DNA of 22,655 nt from JAGXKT01 sp964531695. Lineage in GTDB: Bacteria > Planctomycetota > Phycisphaerae > SM23-33. Each line of letters begins with the position of its first letter. Position 1 is the stretch's first letter. The notes beneath the pieces are model-generated. The model made no database searches. It saw only the letters and a list, made by a program, of their open reading frames with translations, and was not told the origin of the DNA. Positions 1 to 8,527 of this stretch are shown in pieces. The stretch covers positions 1 to 22,655 of the forward strand of contig CAZHEH010000038.1 in NCBI GenBank assembly GCA_964531695.1, in the 5' to 3' direction. The position numbers and the translations under genes were made by a program.

Positions 1-7
1 CTCAAGC

Positions 8-220
8 TCAGGCAGCAATCACTGGAATGCGACCAGCGAAAGTGAAGAAGGGCCGGAAAAGGAATCCTTCGGCCAGGTGCACCCAGACCCGCCGCACCGT
101 CCGCCGCACGCGCGCCCCGATCTTGATCAGCCGCGAGCGGATCGTCTCGACCGCGGCCGTCGCCAGCCGCCGGGTAGGGCGAGGACCGATGTGTCGGGGA
201 TCGCACTTGTCGACGACTCG
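8..220 (-). pseudogene. C-terminal remnant of an IS1380-like DDE transposase
   Basis: On the minus strand, a reading frame ending in TGA at 10-8 encodes about 70 residues that include LIKIGARVRRTVRR followed by VWVHLAEGF and an aromatic Phe-rich end. From memory, this Arg-rich helix followed by an aromatic stretch closes transposases of the IS1380 group (DDE group 1). No catalytic domain and no plausible start are present: going upstream the frame runs into the end of the protease gene, whose stop is at 224-222. The piece is therefore either a truncated leftover or the end of an element whose 5' part was lost next to the protease gene. The upstream boundary is uncertain; clear resemblance starts near position 160. 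An unrelated Arg-rich frame cannot be excluded. Confidence 0.55.
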
Positions 221-221
221 A

Positions 222-1298
222 CTAACCTGAAGTGGCTTGTCGCCGGCGCCGACGCAGAACCGCCACGCCCGCCAAACCCAGCAACGCCAGCGACGTCGGC
301 TCAGGAACCGCCGCCGGTTCCGAAGTCGAACCCGCCGTCGGGTAATTGTTCTGCCAGATCAGGAAGTCATTCCCGTCCACCGTCCCGTTGCCGTCCGCGT
401 CGCCCATCGCGAGCGTCGCGCCGCCGGCCGTCGGGAAGTTGTTCTGCCAGATGAGGATGTCGTTTCCGTCCACCGCGCCGTCGCCGTTGAAGTCGCCGGG
501 AAAGGGCGTGTTCCCGGTAATCCACGTTTCATACGCTCCGACCTCCACGGCGCCGGTGCCCGTGCGCTCGTCCGCCACGTTCGTGAAGACGACCGTGATC
601 GTCCCGCCCAGTTTCCACTGGCCGGAGTCGTTCGGGTCCTCCACGAACACTCCCCCGCCGGAATCAAACGTGGCTGCGCCTGCCTCGTAGGCCGTGGCGT
701 CCGTATTCGTGCTGAAGCCCAGGCGGATGCCGTCGTAAACGTACCCTCGTGAGCTGATGGTTTCCGTACCGTCCACCTTGTTGGTGCCCCAGCGCTTCGT
801 TCCGTCCGTTCCATACTTCTCGGAGTAGGATTCGCCCCCGCTCACAACGGTCCCCGCCCGGCCGAAACCGATTATCGCCGCATCGAGCTTTTCGGTCATT
901 GGCGGCGGAGGCGCCGGATAGGTTCCCGTGTAGATGTCGTAGTACCCCGGCAGGGCATGATCCAGGCGAACCAGTGCCAGGTCCGCGTCACTGGTGTGGT
1001 CCGGATCATCGCTCGCGCTGTGGTACACGAGCTCTTGTTCGGTATACGTGGTACTGCCGACGGTGGTGCTCCAGCTTGTCGCGTCGTCTGCGACGTGGGC
1101 GGCCGTCAGAAGCCAGTACGGATGCACGGCCACGGCCGTTGCACCCTTGTAGTTGTAGACGTGGTCCCACTCGATCCCCAACGCCGACGAGGGATCCGTC
1201 TCGCTCGTGGCCTGGTTCTCGGTGACGATGGCCGAGGCGGGAGAGATCGACATGGCCGCGACGAGACCCAGGAGAGTACAAGCCCGAAACACGCACAT
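222..1298 (-). CDS. Secreted trypsin-like serine protease with dockerin-like repeats and PEP-CTERM anchor
   Basis: A 358-residue exported protein. Residues 1-23 form a signal peptide ending in ASA. The catalytic triad of an S1-type protease is visible: His68 in LLTAAHVA, Asp106 in DADLALVRLD and Ser213 in FDSGGG. Residues 268-280 and 299-311 are two dockerin/EF-hand-like calcium loops (DFNGDGAVDGND and DADGNGTVDGND), each followed by an LIWQNN helix. The tail has VPEPTS at 331-336, a short hydrophobic stretch and five arginines, which is a PEP-CTERM sorting signal, so the product is probably processed by an exosortase at the cell surface. The start at 1298 is preferred over in-frame upstream codons because AGGAGG lies seven bases upstream (1311-1306) and the signal peptide begins there. 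The usual GDSGG is FDSGGG here, a mild deviation. The gene stands alone behind its own promoter. Substrate unknown. Confidence 0.9.
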   Translation of the reverse strand: MCVFRACTLLGLVAAMSISPASAIVTENQATSETDPSSALGIEWDHVYNYKGATAVAVHPYWLLTAAHVADDATSWSTTVGSTTYTEQELVYHSASDDPDHTSDADLALVRLDHALPGYYDIYTGTYPAPPPPMTEKLDAAIIGFGRAGTVVSGGESYSEKYGTDGTKRWGTNKVDGTETISSRGYVYDGIRLGFSTNTDATAYEAGAATFDSGGGVFVEDPNDSGQWKLGGTITVVFTNVADERTGTGAVEVGAYETWITGNTPFPGDFNGDGAVDGNDILIWQNNFPTAGGATLAMGDADGNGTVDGNDFLIWQNNYPTAGSTSEPAAVPEPTSLALLGLAGVAVLRRRRRQATSG

Positions 1299-1305
1299 CT
1301 CACTG

Positions 1306-1311
1306 CCTCCT
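1306..1311 (-). promoter_or_regulatory. Ribosome-binding site that fixes the protease start
   Basis: A full AGGAGG lies seven bases before the ATG at 1298. It rules out the longer in-frame versions of this gene, which start within the structured leader. Confidence 0.8.
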
Positions 1312-1331
1312 GCAGAAGCTGCGATTCCTCT

Positions 1332-1379
1332 GCGGCACAGCTTGCGCTCGGCGCCGCGCTTTTGCCCGGCATTTGCCGG
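1332..1379 (-). promoter_or_regulatory. Hairpins in the protease 5' leader
   Basis: Two adjacent stems on the minus strand: CCGGC/GCCGG with loop AAAT, then GCGGC paired with GCCGC enclosing AGC-GCAA-GCT, a GNRA tetraloop stem. A further short stem (GCAG-CTT-CTGC) abuts the AGGAGG. The arrangement could regulate translation, but I cannot match it to a known riboswitch class. Confidence 0.35.
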
Positions 1380-1525
1380 ATGACCTCGCCCGGCCCAGCC
1401 GCCGGGCGATTCGGCACGCATTCTGCCGACCTTCCGCGCCCGCTTGCGGCAGATGGCATCTCGGCGACTTCCGCGTCAAGCAGGGCGCTCGTAGGTCGGT
1501 ACGGCAGCCGGCCGGAACTGGCCTG

Positions 1526-1556
1526 ATTATACACGAATTGCGGTTTCCGCGGACAA
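1526..1556 (-). promoter_or_regulatory. Candidate promoter of the protease gene
   Basis: On the minus strand a perfect TATAAT (1531-1526) is preceded by TTGTCC (1556-1551) with a 19-base spacer, longer than the ideal 17. It sits in the only AT-rich patch of the gap and would start transcription near 1518, giving a leader of about 220 bases. Confidence 0.45.
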
Positions 1557-1712
1557 ACTTGGGCCAGGCGCTGCGAAGCCAGCCGCCGGACGCGGCTCTC
1601 GCCGCTCTTTCCGTCAACATACGGACCGGACCCCCACCGCGGCTGAGCCCGCAGGGCATGCAAGCTCGGTTTCAGGTTCAACTCAGGGGCGGCGGCCGTC
1701 GGGCGCGTTGCC

Positions 1713-3046
<1,334 letters not shown>

Positions 3047-3050
<4 letters not shown>

Positions 3051-3427
3051 CCCGTCTCCTTGTCCGGCTCATCCTCCGCCTCCTCGTGGGGCGGCGCATC
3101 CGCCCTTTCTTCATCGTCATCGGGTTCATCCTTCATTAGCGCCCCCGCCTCGCCCGCTTCCGCCCGCGGCGACACACCCAGAACGAGGGCACGCGCCCGG
3201 CGAAACTCGGCCTCGCTCAACTGCCCTTCGGCCCGGAGGCGTTCCAGGTCCGCCATGTCGAAGTTCGAGCCGCCGGAGCTTTCCTCGCGGCGGCCGACGT
3301 ACTTCCGACGCAGCGCCAGAACCACCCAGCCCAGCAGCACAAGCACGACCACCAGGATGCAGGCAGCGTAGACCAAGCCCCGCACGGCGGCCCAGTTCGC
3401 CTCGGCCGGGAGCAGCGGGCAACTCAT
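3047..3427 (-). CDS. Small membrane-anchored SHOCT-like protein, co-transcribed with clpX
   Basis: A 126-residue protein with one transmembrane segment (residues about 17-42, ending in LALRRKYVGRR, so the C-terminal part is predicted cytoplasmic). A short helical hairpin follows at about 56-84, with MADLERLRAEGQLSEAEF, which fits the SHOCT pattern of a short leucine-rich helix, a G-x-ISxEEF-type turn and a second helix. The last 40 residues are very acidic (DEPDDDEE, EEAEDEPD). Its TGA overlaps the ATG of clpX, so it is the first gene of a two-gene unit. The Shine-Dalgarno is poor (only GGGG two bases upstream), and a -10 box lies at 3439-3434, suggesting a leaderless message. Function unknown; SHOCT modules often serve in oligomerisation or at the C-terminus of membrane proteins. 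Confidence 0.8.
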
Positions 3428-3433
3428 GGCCCC

Positions 3434-3462
3434 ATTCTACCCTTCGCAGCCGGCCGCGTCCA
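3434..3462 (-). promoter_or_regulatory. Promoter of the SHOCT protein-clpX unit, probably leaderless
   Basis: On the minus strand TGGACG (3462-3457), a 17-base spacer and TAGAAT (3439-3434). Six bases follow before the A of the ATG at 3427, so the expected transcription start coincides with the start codon. Confidence 0.5.
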
Positions 3463-3490
3463 TGCATGCCGACCGATTCCGCCGGCATCG

Positions 3491-3520
3491 TTGACCCCGC
3501 GCGAGCCGCGATGGTACAAT
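3491..3520 (+). promoter_or_regulatory. Promoter of the secretion/pilus cluster
   Basis: TTGACC (3491-3496), an 18-base spacer and TACAAT (3515-3520) on the plus strand form one of the best sigma70-type promoters in the window. Transcription would begin near 3527, leaving a leader of about 219 bases before the first ATPase gene. Confidence 0.6.
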
Positions 3521-3745
3521 CCGTGTGGCGGCGAACCTGCCGGGACCTGAAGCGAGGGTCGAACCCCGCAACGGCTCGATCTTGCGGATCTCGCACTCAT
3601 ACGATACGTCATCCCTCTCGCCAGGCGCCCGGCCGCACGGATGGGCTTCCCGCGCTCCCGGATGGGCACTCGGCTTGTTCTCGGTCCGCCTGTTTGCCGA
3701 CGGGCAGGGCTGCGCCGGCATTCCTCTTGATCTTGAGGCATCGCT
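3521..3745 (+). other. Long 5' leader of the secretion/pilus cluster
   Basis: This is the rightward half of the 318-base divergent gap at 3428-3745; the leftward half holds the two promoters. No gene is supported. CGGATGGGC occurs twice (3638-3646 and 3659-3667), exactly 21 bases apart. The ribosome-binding site before the ATG at 3746 is modest (TTGAGG, eight bases upstream). Confidence 0.4.
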
Positions 3746-5449
3746 ATGGCACGGAAAAAACGACGGAAACTGGGCGAGATCCTTGTGGACTGGGGTGTGG
3801 TAACGCCGAGCGGCGTGGAAGAGGCCCTCGAGCACGCCCGGGAGGAAGGTCTGCGGATCGGCGACGCGCTGGTGGCTCTGGGCATCGCCGACGAGGAGGA
3901 CGTGACCAAGGCGCTCGCCAGCCAGTACGACATGGAGTACATCGACCTGGAGCGCAACGTCGTCGCGCCCAGTGAGACGGACCTGATCCCCGAGGATCTC
4001 ATCCGCCGGCACCTCGTGCTGCCGATGGGCAGCGAAGGCGGGCGAATCAAGGTCATCATCACCGACCCGCTCGATCTCGAGACCCTCGATATGCTGCAAT
4101 TCCGCCTGGGCAAGGAGCTTACCCCGGCCCTGGCATCGAAGTCCAAGCTTCGGGCCTTCATCGACCAATTCGTCCGTTCGGATGTCAGCGTCGACGAGGC
4201 CGTGAAGGAGATGGGCAGCCCGGAGGAGCAGCTTGCCGCCCAGATGGCCGAGGAGGACGACGAGGAATCCGCCCCGATCATCCGCCTGGTCACGATGATC
4301 ATCACCGAGGCGGTGAACATGCGGGCCAGCGACATCCACGTCGAGCCCATGACCGACCGCATCCGCGTCCGCTACCGGGTCGACGGCGTCTGCCTGGAGC
4401 GGGACAACATCCCCAAACGCATGCAGGGCTCGGTCATCAACCGGCTCAAGATCCTCTCCGGCATGGACTTGGCCGAGAAGCGCGTCCCCCAGGACGGGCG
4501 GATCAAGATGCAGATCGGCGGCTCGCAGATCGACTTCCGCGTCTCCTGTCTGCCGTCCTACCACGGCGAGACCATCGTCCTGCGGATTCTCCGCCCCGAA
4601 AGCGCCGAGATGGGCATACCGGCCCTCGGCTTCGAGCAGGACGACTACCAGCGGTTTCTCAGCATCATCAAGAGACCGAACGGAATTTTCCTTGTCACCG
4701 GACCGACCGGCTCGGGCAAAACCACTACGCTCTACGCCGCCCTGAACGAACTGAACCGCCCGGACCGCAAGATCATCACGGCCGAGGATCCGGTCGAGTA
4801 CAACTTCACCGGCATCAACCAGGTCCAGGTCAACGATCAGATCGACCTGAGCTTCGCCAAGATCCTCCGGTCGATGTTGCGCCAAGCCCCAAACATCATC
4901 CTTGTGGGCGAGATTCGCGACCTGGAGGTCGCGGAAGTCGCTATTCAGGCCGCTTTGACAGGACACTTGGTCTTCAGTACACTTCACACCAACGATGCCT
5001 GCTCCGCAATCACCCGTCTGATCGACATGGGCGTCAAGCCCTTCCTGGTCGCCAGCAGTATCCAGGCGATCATGGCCCAGCGGCTCGTCCGGGTCATCTG
5101 CAACGAGTGCAAGGAGCCGGACCCCGATCCCGATCCGCGGACCTTGCGTCTGCTCGGGTTCACCGACGAAGAGATCGAAACGCAAACCTTTTATCGCGGA
5201 AGGGGTTGCAGCGCCTGCCACGGCAACGGATTCCGCGGACGTCAGGGCATCTTCGAGCTGCTGGAGATGGACAACACCATCCGAGAGCTCGCGTTCAACC
5301 ATGCGCCCCTCACCGAGATACGCCAGGCCGCCCGCGCCGCCGGCATGCGTGCCCTGCTCGAGGACGGCCGTCGGAAGGTCGTCAACGGCATCACGACGGC
5401 CTCCGAGCTTGTCAAGATCACACAGACCGCTGAGATGATGTCAGATTAG
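3746..5449 (+). CDS. gspE: GspE/PilB-family assembly ATPase (first copy)
   Basis: A 567-residue hexameric secretion ATPase expected at the inner membrane, driving polymerisation of pilin-like subunits. Residues about 8-60 form an MshEN/T2SSE_N-type tandem motif (KLGEILVDWG, then RIGDALVALG ending at Gln60). The motor domain has DIHVEP, Walker A GPTGSGKT (319-326), ITAEDPVEY (Asp box), the atypical Walker B with VGEIRD (Glu389) and a His box in STLHTNDA. Four cysteines, Cys452/Cys455 and Cys488/Cys491, form the zinc-binding C-terminal metal domain typical of GspE and PilB. It is the first gene of the cluster, with 133 bases before pilT. Length is normal for the family. Sequence alone does not separate GspE from PilB; the downstream gspG-K-like genes favour GspE. 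Confidence 0.93.
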   Translation: MARKKRRKLGEILVDWGVVTPSGVEEALEHAREEGLRIGDALVALGIADEEDVTKALASQYDMEYIDLERNVVAPSETDLIPEDLIRRHLVLPMGSEGGRIKVIITDPLDLETLDMLQFRLGKELTPALASKSKLRAFIDQFVRSDVSVDEAVKEMGSPEEQLAAQMAEEDDEESAPIIRLVTMIITEAVNMRASDIHVEPMTDRIRVRYRVDGVCLERDNIPKRMQGSVINRLKILSGMDLAEKRVPQDGRIKMQIGGSQIDFRVSCLPSYHGETIVLRILRPESAEMGIPALGFEQDDYQRFLSIIKRPNGIFLVTGPTGSGKTTTLYAALNELNRPDRKIITAEDPVEYNFTGINQVQVNDQIDLSFAKILRSMLRQAPNIILVGEIRDLEVAEVAIQAALTGHLVFSTLHTNDACSAITRLIDMGVKPFLVASSIQAIMAQRLVRVICNECKEPDPDPDPRTLRLLGFTDEEIETQTFYRGRGCSACHGNGFRGRQGIFELLEMDNTIRELAFNHAPLTEIRQAARAAGMRALLEDGRRKVVNGITTASELVKITQTAEMMSD

Positions 5450-5582
5450 CCGCAAACCACACCAGGGCGCAAGCCCTTTATATATACAGCTTTATCGCAA
5501 CGCGGCGAGTGGACACTCGGTGAGCGGGCTGGTCGAGACCCGCCCGAAGCACGAATAATGGCACGGCAGAGGACAGACGAAA
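5450..5582 (+). other. Structured spacer between the first ATPase gene and pilT
   Basis: This is the longest gap in the ATPase part of the cluster. It contains AGGGC-GCAA-GCCCT (5464-5477) followed by TTATATATA, then CGAGT-GGAC-ACTCG (5506-5519), then GCGGG/CCCGC (5524-5543). The first stem could be a weak terminator or an mRNA-stabilising hairpin, as the T-run is short. No good -35/-10 pair is visible for a second promoter. AGAGGA lies upstream of the pilT ATG. Confidence 0.4.
5464..5482 (+). terminator. Weak terminator-like GNRA hairpin
   Basis: A perfect 5-bp stem AGGGC/GCCCT with a GCAA loop is followed by TTTAT. The stem is short and the T-tract broken, so partial attenuation between the first ATPase and pilT is more likely than full termination. 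Confidence 0.3.
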
Positions 5583-6746
5583 ATGGCGACGATTCACATT
5601 GACCGACTTCTGGAGACCTGCATCAAGCGGGGAGCCAGCGATCTTCACCTCCATGTCGGCCGGCCCCCGACCTTGCGGCTGCACGGCCGGCTCCGCCCGC
5701 TCGAGACCAAGGTTCTCGAGCCCGAGGATACCGTGGCCCTGATGAAGGCCATCACCCCGGAGCGGGCCCAGCAGGAGCTCCAGGAGCAGGGCGGAACGGA
5801 CTTCGGCTTCGAGTTCGGCAACAAGGGCCGGTTCCGCACGGCCGTGTACCAGCAGCGCGGCAACCTGTCCCTGACCTTGCGTCTGATCCCGGCGAAGCTG
5901 TTCACCTTCGAGGAGATCGGCCTGCCGACGATCATCAAGAGCTTGTGCCGCCGTCCGCGCGGCCTGGTACTCGTGACCGGTCCGACCGGCTCCGGTAAGA
6001 CGACGACGCTGGCGACGATGATCGACTATGTCAATGATGAATTCGACAGGCATATCATCACGGTCGAGGACCCGATCGAGTTCTACCACCAGCACAAGAA
6101 GTCGCTGGTCAGCCAGCGTGAGGTGGGCGTCGACGTGCCGAGCTTCGCCGAGGCCCTGCGCCGCGTTCTGCGGCAAGATCCGGACGTAATCCTCGTCGGC
6201 GAGCTTCGCGACCTCGAGACGGTGGAAGCCGCCCTGGCCGCGGCCGAGACGGGCCACCTCGTGTTCGGAACGCTCCACACCACCAGCGCCCACCGCACCG
6301 TCACGCGAATCGTGGACATGTTCCCCACCCAGGAGCAGGAGCGGATCCGCGTGATGCTCTCCGAGGCGCTGATCGGCGTGCTCTCGCAGGCCCTGCTGCC
6401 CCGCAAGGACGTCCGCGGCATGGTGGCGGCCTTCGAGTTCCTGTACGTGACCAACGCGATCGCGAACCTGATTCGTGAGAACAAGGTCTTCCGCATCCCC
6501 TCCTCGATCCAGACGGGCAAGAAGCTGGGCATGCAGCTTCTGGACGACCATCTGCTCCAGCTCTACCAGGAGGGCAAGATCAGCGAGGTGGACGCGATCG
6601 ACCGTTCGCACAGCTCGGCCGACCTGCATGAGCGGATCGAGGCGTTGAGCCACGGCGAACTCAGCGAGGAGGCGACCCTCGCGGCCGGGGGCAGTCGCGT
6701 GGCGGGTTCGGAGACTGGTGCCGGCGCAGCAGGCGGCAGGAAGTAA
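5583..6746 (+). CDS. pilT: PilT-type retraction ATPase
   Basis: A 387-residue secretion ATPase of the PilT/PilU branch, which normally depolymerises type IV pili at the inner membrane. The N-terminal PAS-like domain starts with the PilT-typical GASDLHLHVGRPP. Walker A is GPTGSGKT (133-140), with ITVEDPIEF, Walker B with GELRDLET (Glu207) and the His box GTLHTTSAHRT. Near the C-terminus is NAIANLIRENK, the AIRNLIRE signature of PilT with Ala in place of the first Arg. There is no MshEN domain and no tetracysteine zinc site, which separates it clearly from the two flanking ATPases. A Gly/Ala-rich tail of about 25 residues is extra. The next gene starts three bases after its stop. A PilT inside a gspE-F-G-H-I-J-K-like cluster is unusual, since type II systems usually lack one. 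Confidence 0.93.
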   Translation: MATIHIDRLLETCIKRGASDLHLHVGRPPTLRLHGRLRPLETKVLEPEDTVALMKAITPERAQQELQEQGGTDFGFEFGNKGRFRTAVYQQRGNLSLTLRLIPAKLFTFEEIGLPTIIKSLCRRPRGLVLVTGPTGSGKTTTLATMIDYVNDEFDRHIITVEDPIEFYHQHKKSLVSQREVGVDVPSFAEALRRVLRQDPDVILVGELRDLETVEAALAAAETGHLVFGTLHTTSAHRTVTRIVDMFPTQEQERIRVMLSEALIGVLSQALLPRKDVRGMVAAFEFLYVTNAIANLIRENKVFRIPSSIQTGKKLGMQLLDDHLLQLYQEGKISEVDAIDRSHSSADLHERIEALSHGELSEEATLAAGGSRVAGSETGAGAAGGRK

Positions 6747-6749
6747 CCC

Positions 6750-8504
6750 ATGGACAGTACCGTGGAGAAGAAGTTGGATCAGCTCCGGGGGCGCCCGATC
6801 GGGCGCATCTTGGTCAAGATGGGCGTGGCGACGCGCGAGCAGGTTCACGAGGCCCAGGAGGTCCAGCAGGACAAGGGCGGCCCGCTGGGGCAGATTCTGG
6901 TGGACCTCGGGCACATCGAGCCCAAGACGCTCCAGCTCGCGCTGGCCTACCAGGCGGGCATGGAGTACATCGACCTGTCGGCGTACGACGTGCCGGAGGA
7001 GGTGATCCGGCAGGTGCCGGCCCAGATGGCCAAGTCCTACCGGTTCATCCCTCTGGAGTACGACGAGGAGACGAACCGGCTGGTGATCGCGATCGGCTCG
7101 CCGGACAACTTCCAGGCCACGGATGATCTCCGCACGCTGATGGGCTTCGACGTGACGGCGAAGATCGCCGACCTGGGCCAGCTCGAATCGACGTTGATGA
7201 AGTACTACGACGTCGAGCCCGAGTCGATCGGCGAGCTGATCAACGAGATCGCGGGCAACGAGGAACTCTCGGTCCTGGAGGATCGGGGCGAGAGCATCGA
7301 CCTCGAGACGATCAAGGAGATGGCCGAGGCCAACCCGGTCAAGCGCCTCGTCAACATGGTGCTGCTGGAGGCGATTCGCAACCGGGCGTCGGACATCCAC
7401 TTCGAGCCGTTCGAGGACGAGTTCAAGATGCGCTACCGCATCGACGGGCTCCTCTACGAGATGCTGCCGCCGCCGCGGTCAATCGCCGTGGCCGTCGCCT
7501 CCCGCATCAAGGTCATGTCGCAGCTCAACATCGCCGAGCGCCGGCAGCCGCAGGACGGACGCATCGAGCTGGTCGTCAACGGGTCGCCGGTCGATCTCCG
7601 CGTCTCCGTGCTGCCGACGATGTTCGGCGAGAGCGTGGTGATGCGAGTGCTCGACCGCTCGCAGGTCGCCCTGGACATCGAGAAGCTCGGCATGCGCGAC
7701 GACGACATGCGGATCTTCCGACGCATGATCCAGCGCCCGCACGGCATCATCATCGTCACCGGGCCGACCGGCTCGGGCAAGACCACGACGCTCTACTCGG
7801 CCCTCCGAGAACTCAACGACGTCGAGACGAAGATCCTCACGGCCGAGGACCCGGTGGAATACGACATCGACGGGCTCGTCCAGACGCAGATCAACGAGCC
7901 GGCGGGGCTGACCTTCGCCCGGTGCCTGCGCTCGTTCCTGCGGCAGGACCCGGACATCGTGCTCGTCGGCGAGATCCGCGACCTCGAGACGGCGGAGATC
8001 TCGGTGCAGGCCTCGCTGACCGGCCACCTGGTGTTCACCACGCTTCACACGAACGACGCGCCGTCGTCGATCGCCCGCGTGCTGGACCTCGGCCTGGAGC
8101 CGTACCTGATCACCGCGACGCTGGAGGGCATCGTCGCCCAGCGTCTGGTTCGGACGATCTGCCCGCGGTGCAAGGAGGCCTACACGCCGACCGAGGACAT
8201 GCTCATGGAGCTCGGGCTGACCCCCGAGGACACCAAGGGCCGCACGCTCTATCGCGGGGCGGGCTGCGACTTCTGCCGCGGCACGGGCTACAGCGGGCGC
8301 ATGGCCATTTTCGAGATCATGGTCCTCGATGACGACCTGCGAGGGCTGATCATGGACAGACGCAGCTCGAACGTTCTCCGCGAGGCCTCCCGCAAGCGCG
8401 GCATGCGGACGCTGCGCGAGAGCGGCCTGTTGGCGATCTACGACGGCATGACGACCATCGAGGAGGTCGTCGCACAGACCATCTACGAGGACACGGACAC
8501 CTAG
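6750..8504 (+). CDS. gspE: GspE/PilB-family assembly ATPase (second copy, next to gspF)
   Basis: A 584-residue assembly ATPase paralogous to the first. The N-terminal MshEN/T2SSE_N-like tandem motif spans about 16-68 (PIGRILVKMG to Gln39, PLGQILVDLG to Gln68), with Pro where the consensus has Arg. The motor domain has DIHFEP, Walker A GPTGSGKT (338-345), LTAEDPVEY, VGEIRDLET and TTLHTNDAP. Zinc cysteines are Cys471/Cys474 and Cys506/Cys509. An extra acidic stretch of about 30 residues (from about 160 to 190) links N-domain and motor. Its ATG lies three bases after the pilT stop, and AGGAAG is inside the end of pilT, so the two are translated together. Being adjacent to gspF, it is the likelier main assembly motor. 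Confidence 0.93.
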   Translation: MDSTVEKKLDQLRGRPIGRILVKMGVATREQVHEAQEVQQDKGGPLGQILVDLGHIEPKTLQLALAYQAGMEYIDLSAYDVPEEVIRQVPAQMAKSYRFIPLEYDEETNRLVIAIGSPDNFQATDDLRTLMGFDVTAKIADLGQLESTLMKYYDVEPESIGELINEIAGNEELSVLEDRGESIDLETIKEMAEANPVKRLVNMVLLEAIRNRASDIHFEPFEDEFKMRYRIDGLLYEMLPPPRSIAVAVASRIKVMSQLNIAERRQPQDGRIELVVNGSPVDLRVSVLPTMFGESVVMRVLDRSQVALDIEKLGMRDDDMRIFRRMIQRPHGIIIVTGPTGSGKTTTLYSALRELNDVETKILTAEDPVEYDIDGLVQTQINEPAGLTFARCLRSFLRQDPDIVLVGEIRDLETAEISVQASLTGHLVFTTLHTNDAPSSIARVLDLGLEPYLITATLEGIVAQRLVRTICPRCKEAYTPTEDMLMELGLTPEDTKGRTLYRGAGCDFCRGTGYSGRMAIFEIMVLDDDLRGLIMDRRSSNVLREASRKRGMRTLRESGLLAIYDGMTTIEEVVAQTIYEDTDT

Positions 8505-8527
8505 GCCGTGTCCGCAGGAGCACAGCG

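Larger units (their letters stand above)
1299..1712 (-). other. Intergenic region: protease promoter and structured 5' leader
   Basis: This 414-base gap between clpX and the protease has no convincing gene. Reading on the minus strand it holds a promoter candidate at 1556-1526 and then a leader of about 220 bases. The leader contains three clear hairpins: CCGGC/GCCGG around an AAAT loop (1379-1366), GCGGC/GCCGC enclosing a GCAA tetraloop stem (1357-1332), and GCAG/CTGC around CTT just before the ribosome-binding site. From 1557 to 1712 I see only short GC hairpins after the clpX stop and no T-tract terminator. Confidence 0.6.

Noticed and set aside
1299..1400. c-di-GMP-I (GEMM) riboswitch before the protease
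   Set aside because: GGGCAAA and GCGCAAGC pieces recall that class, but the spacing and the second conserved stem do not fit; kept only as a structured leader.
1106..1681. Minus-strand frames across the protease leader
   Set aside because: They overlap the protease start in another frame, are Arg/Pro/Ser-rich and have no recognisable domain.
3437..5302. Minus-strand frame of about 620 codons opposite the first ATPase
   Set aside because: Antisense shadow without recognisable motifs, and it runs across the divergent promoter region.
5478..7400. Minus-strand frame of about 640 codons opposite pilT and the second ATPase
   Set aside because: It spans two real genes with clear Walker motifs on the plus strand; its composition is that of a complementary-frame artefact.
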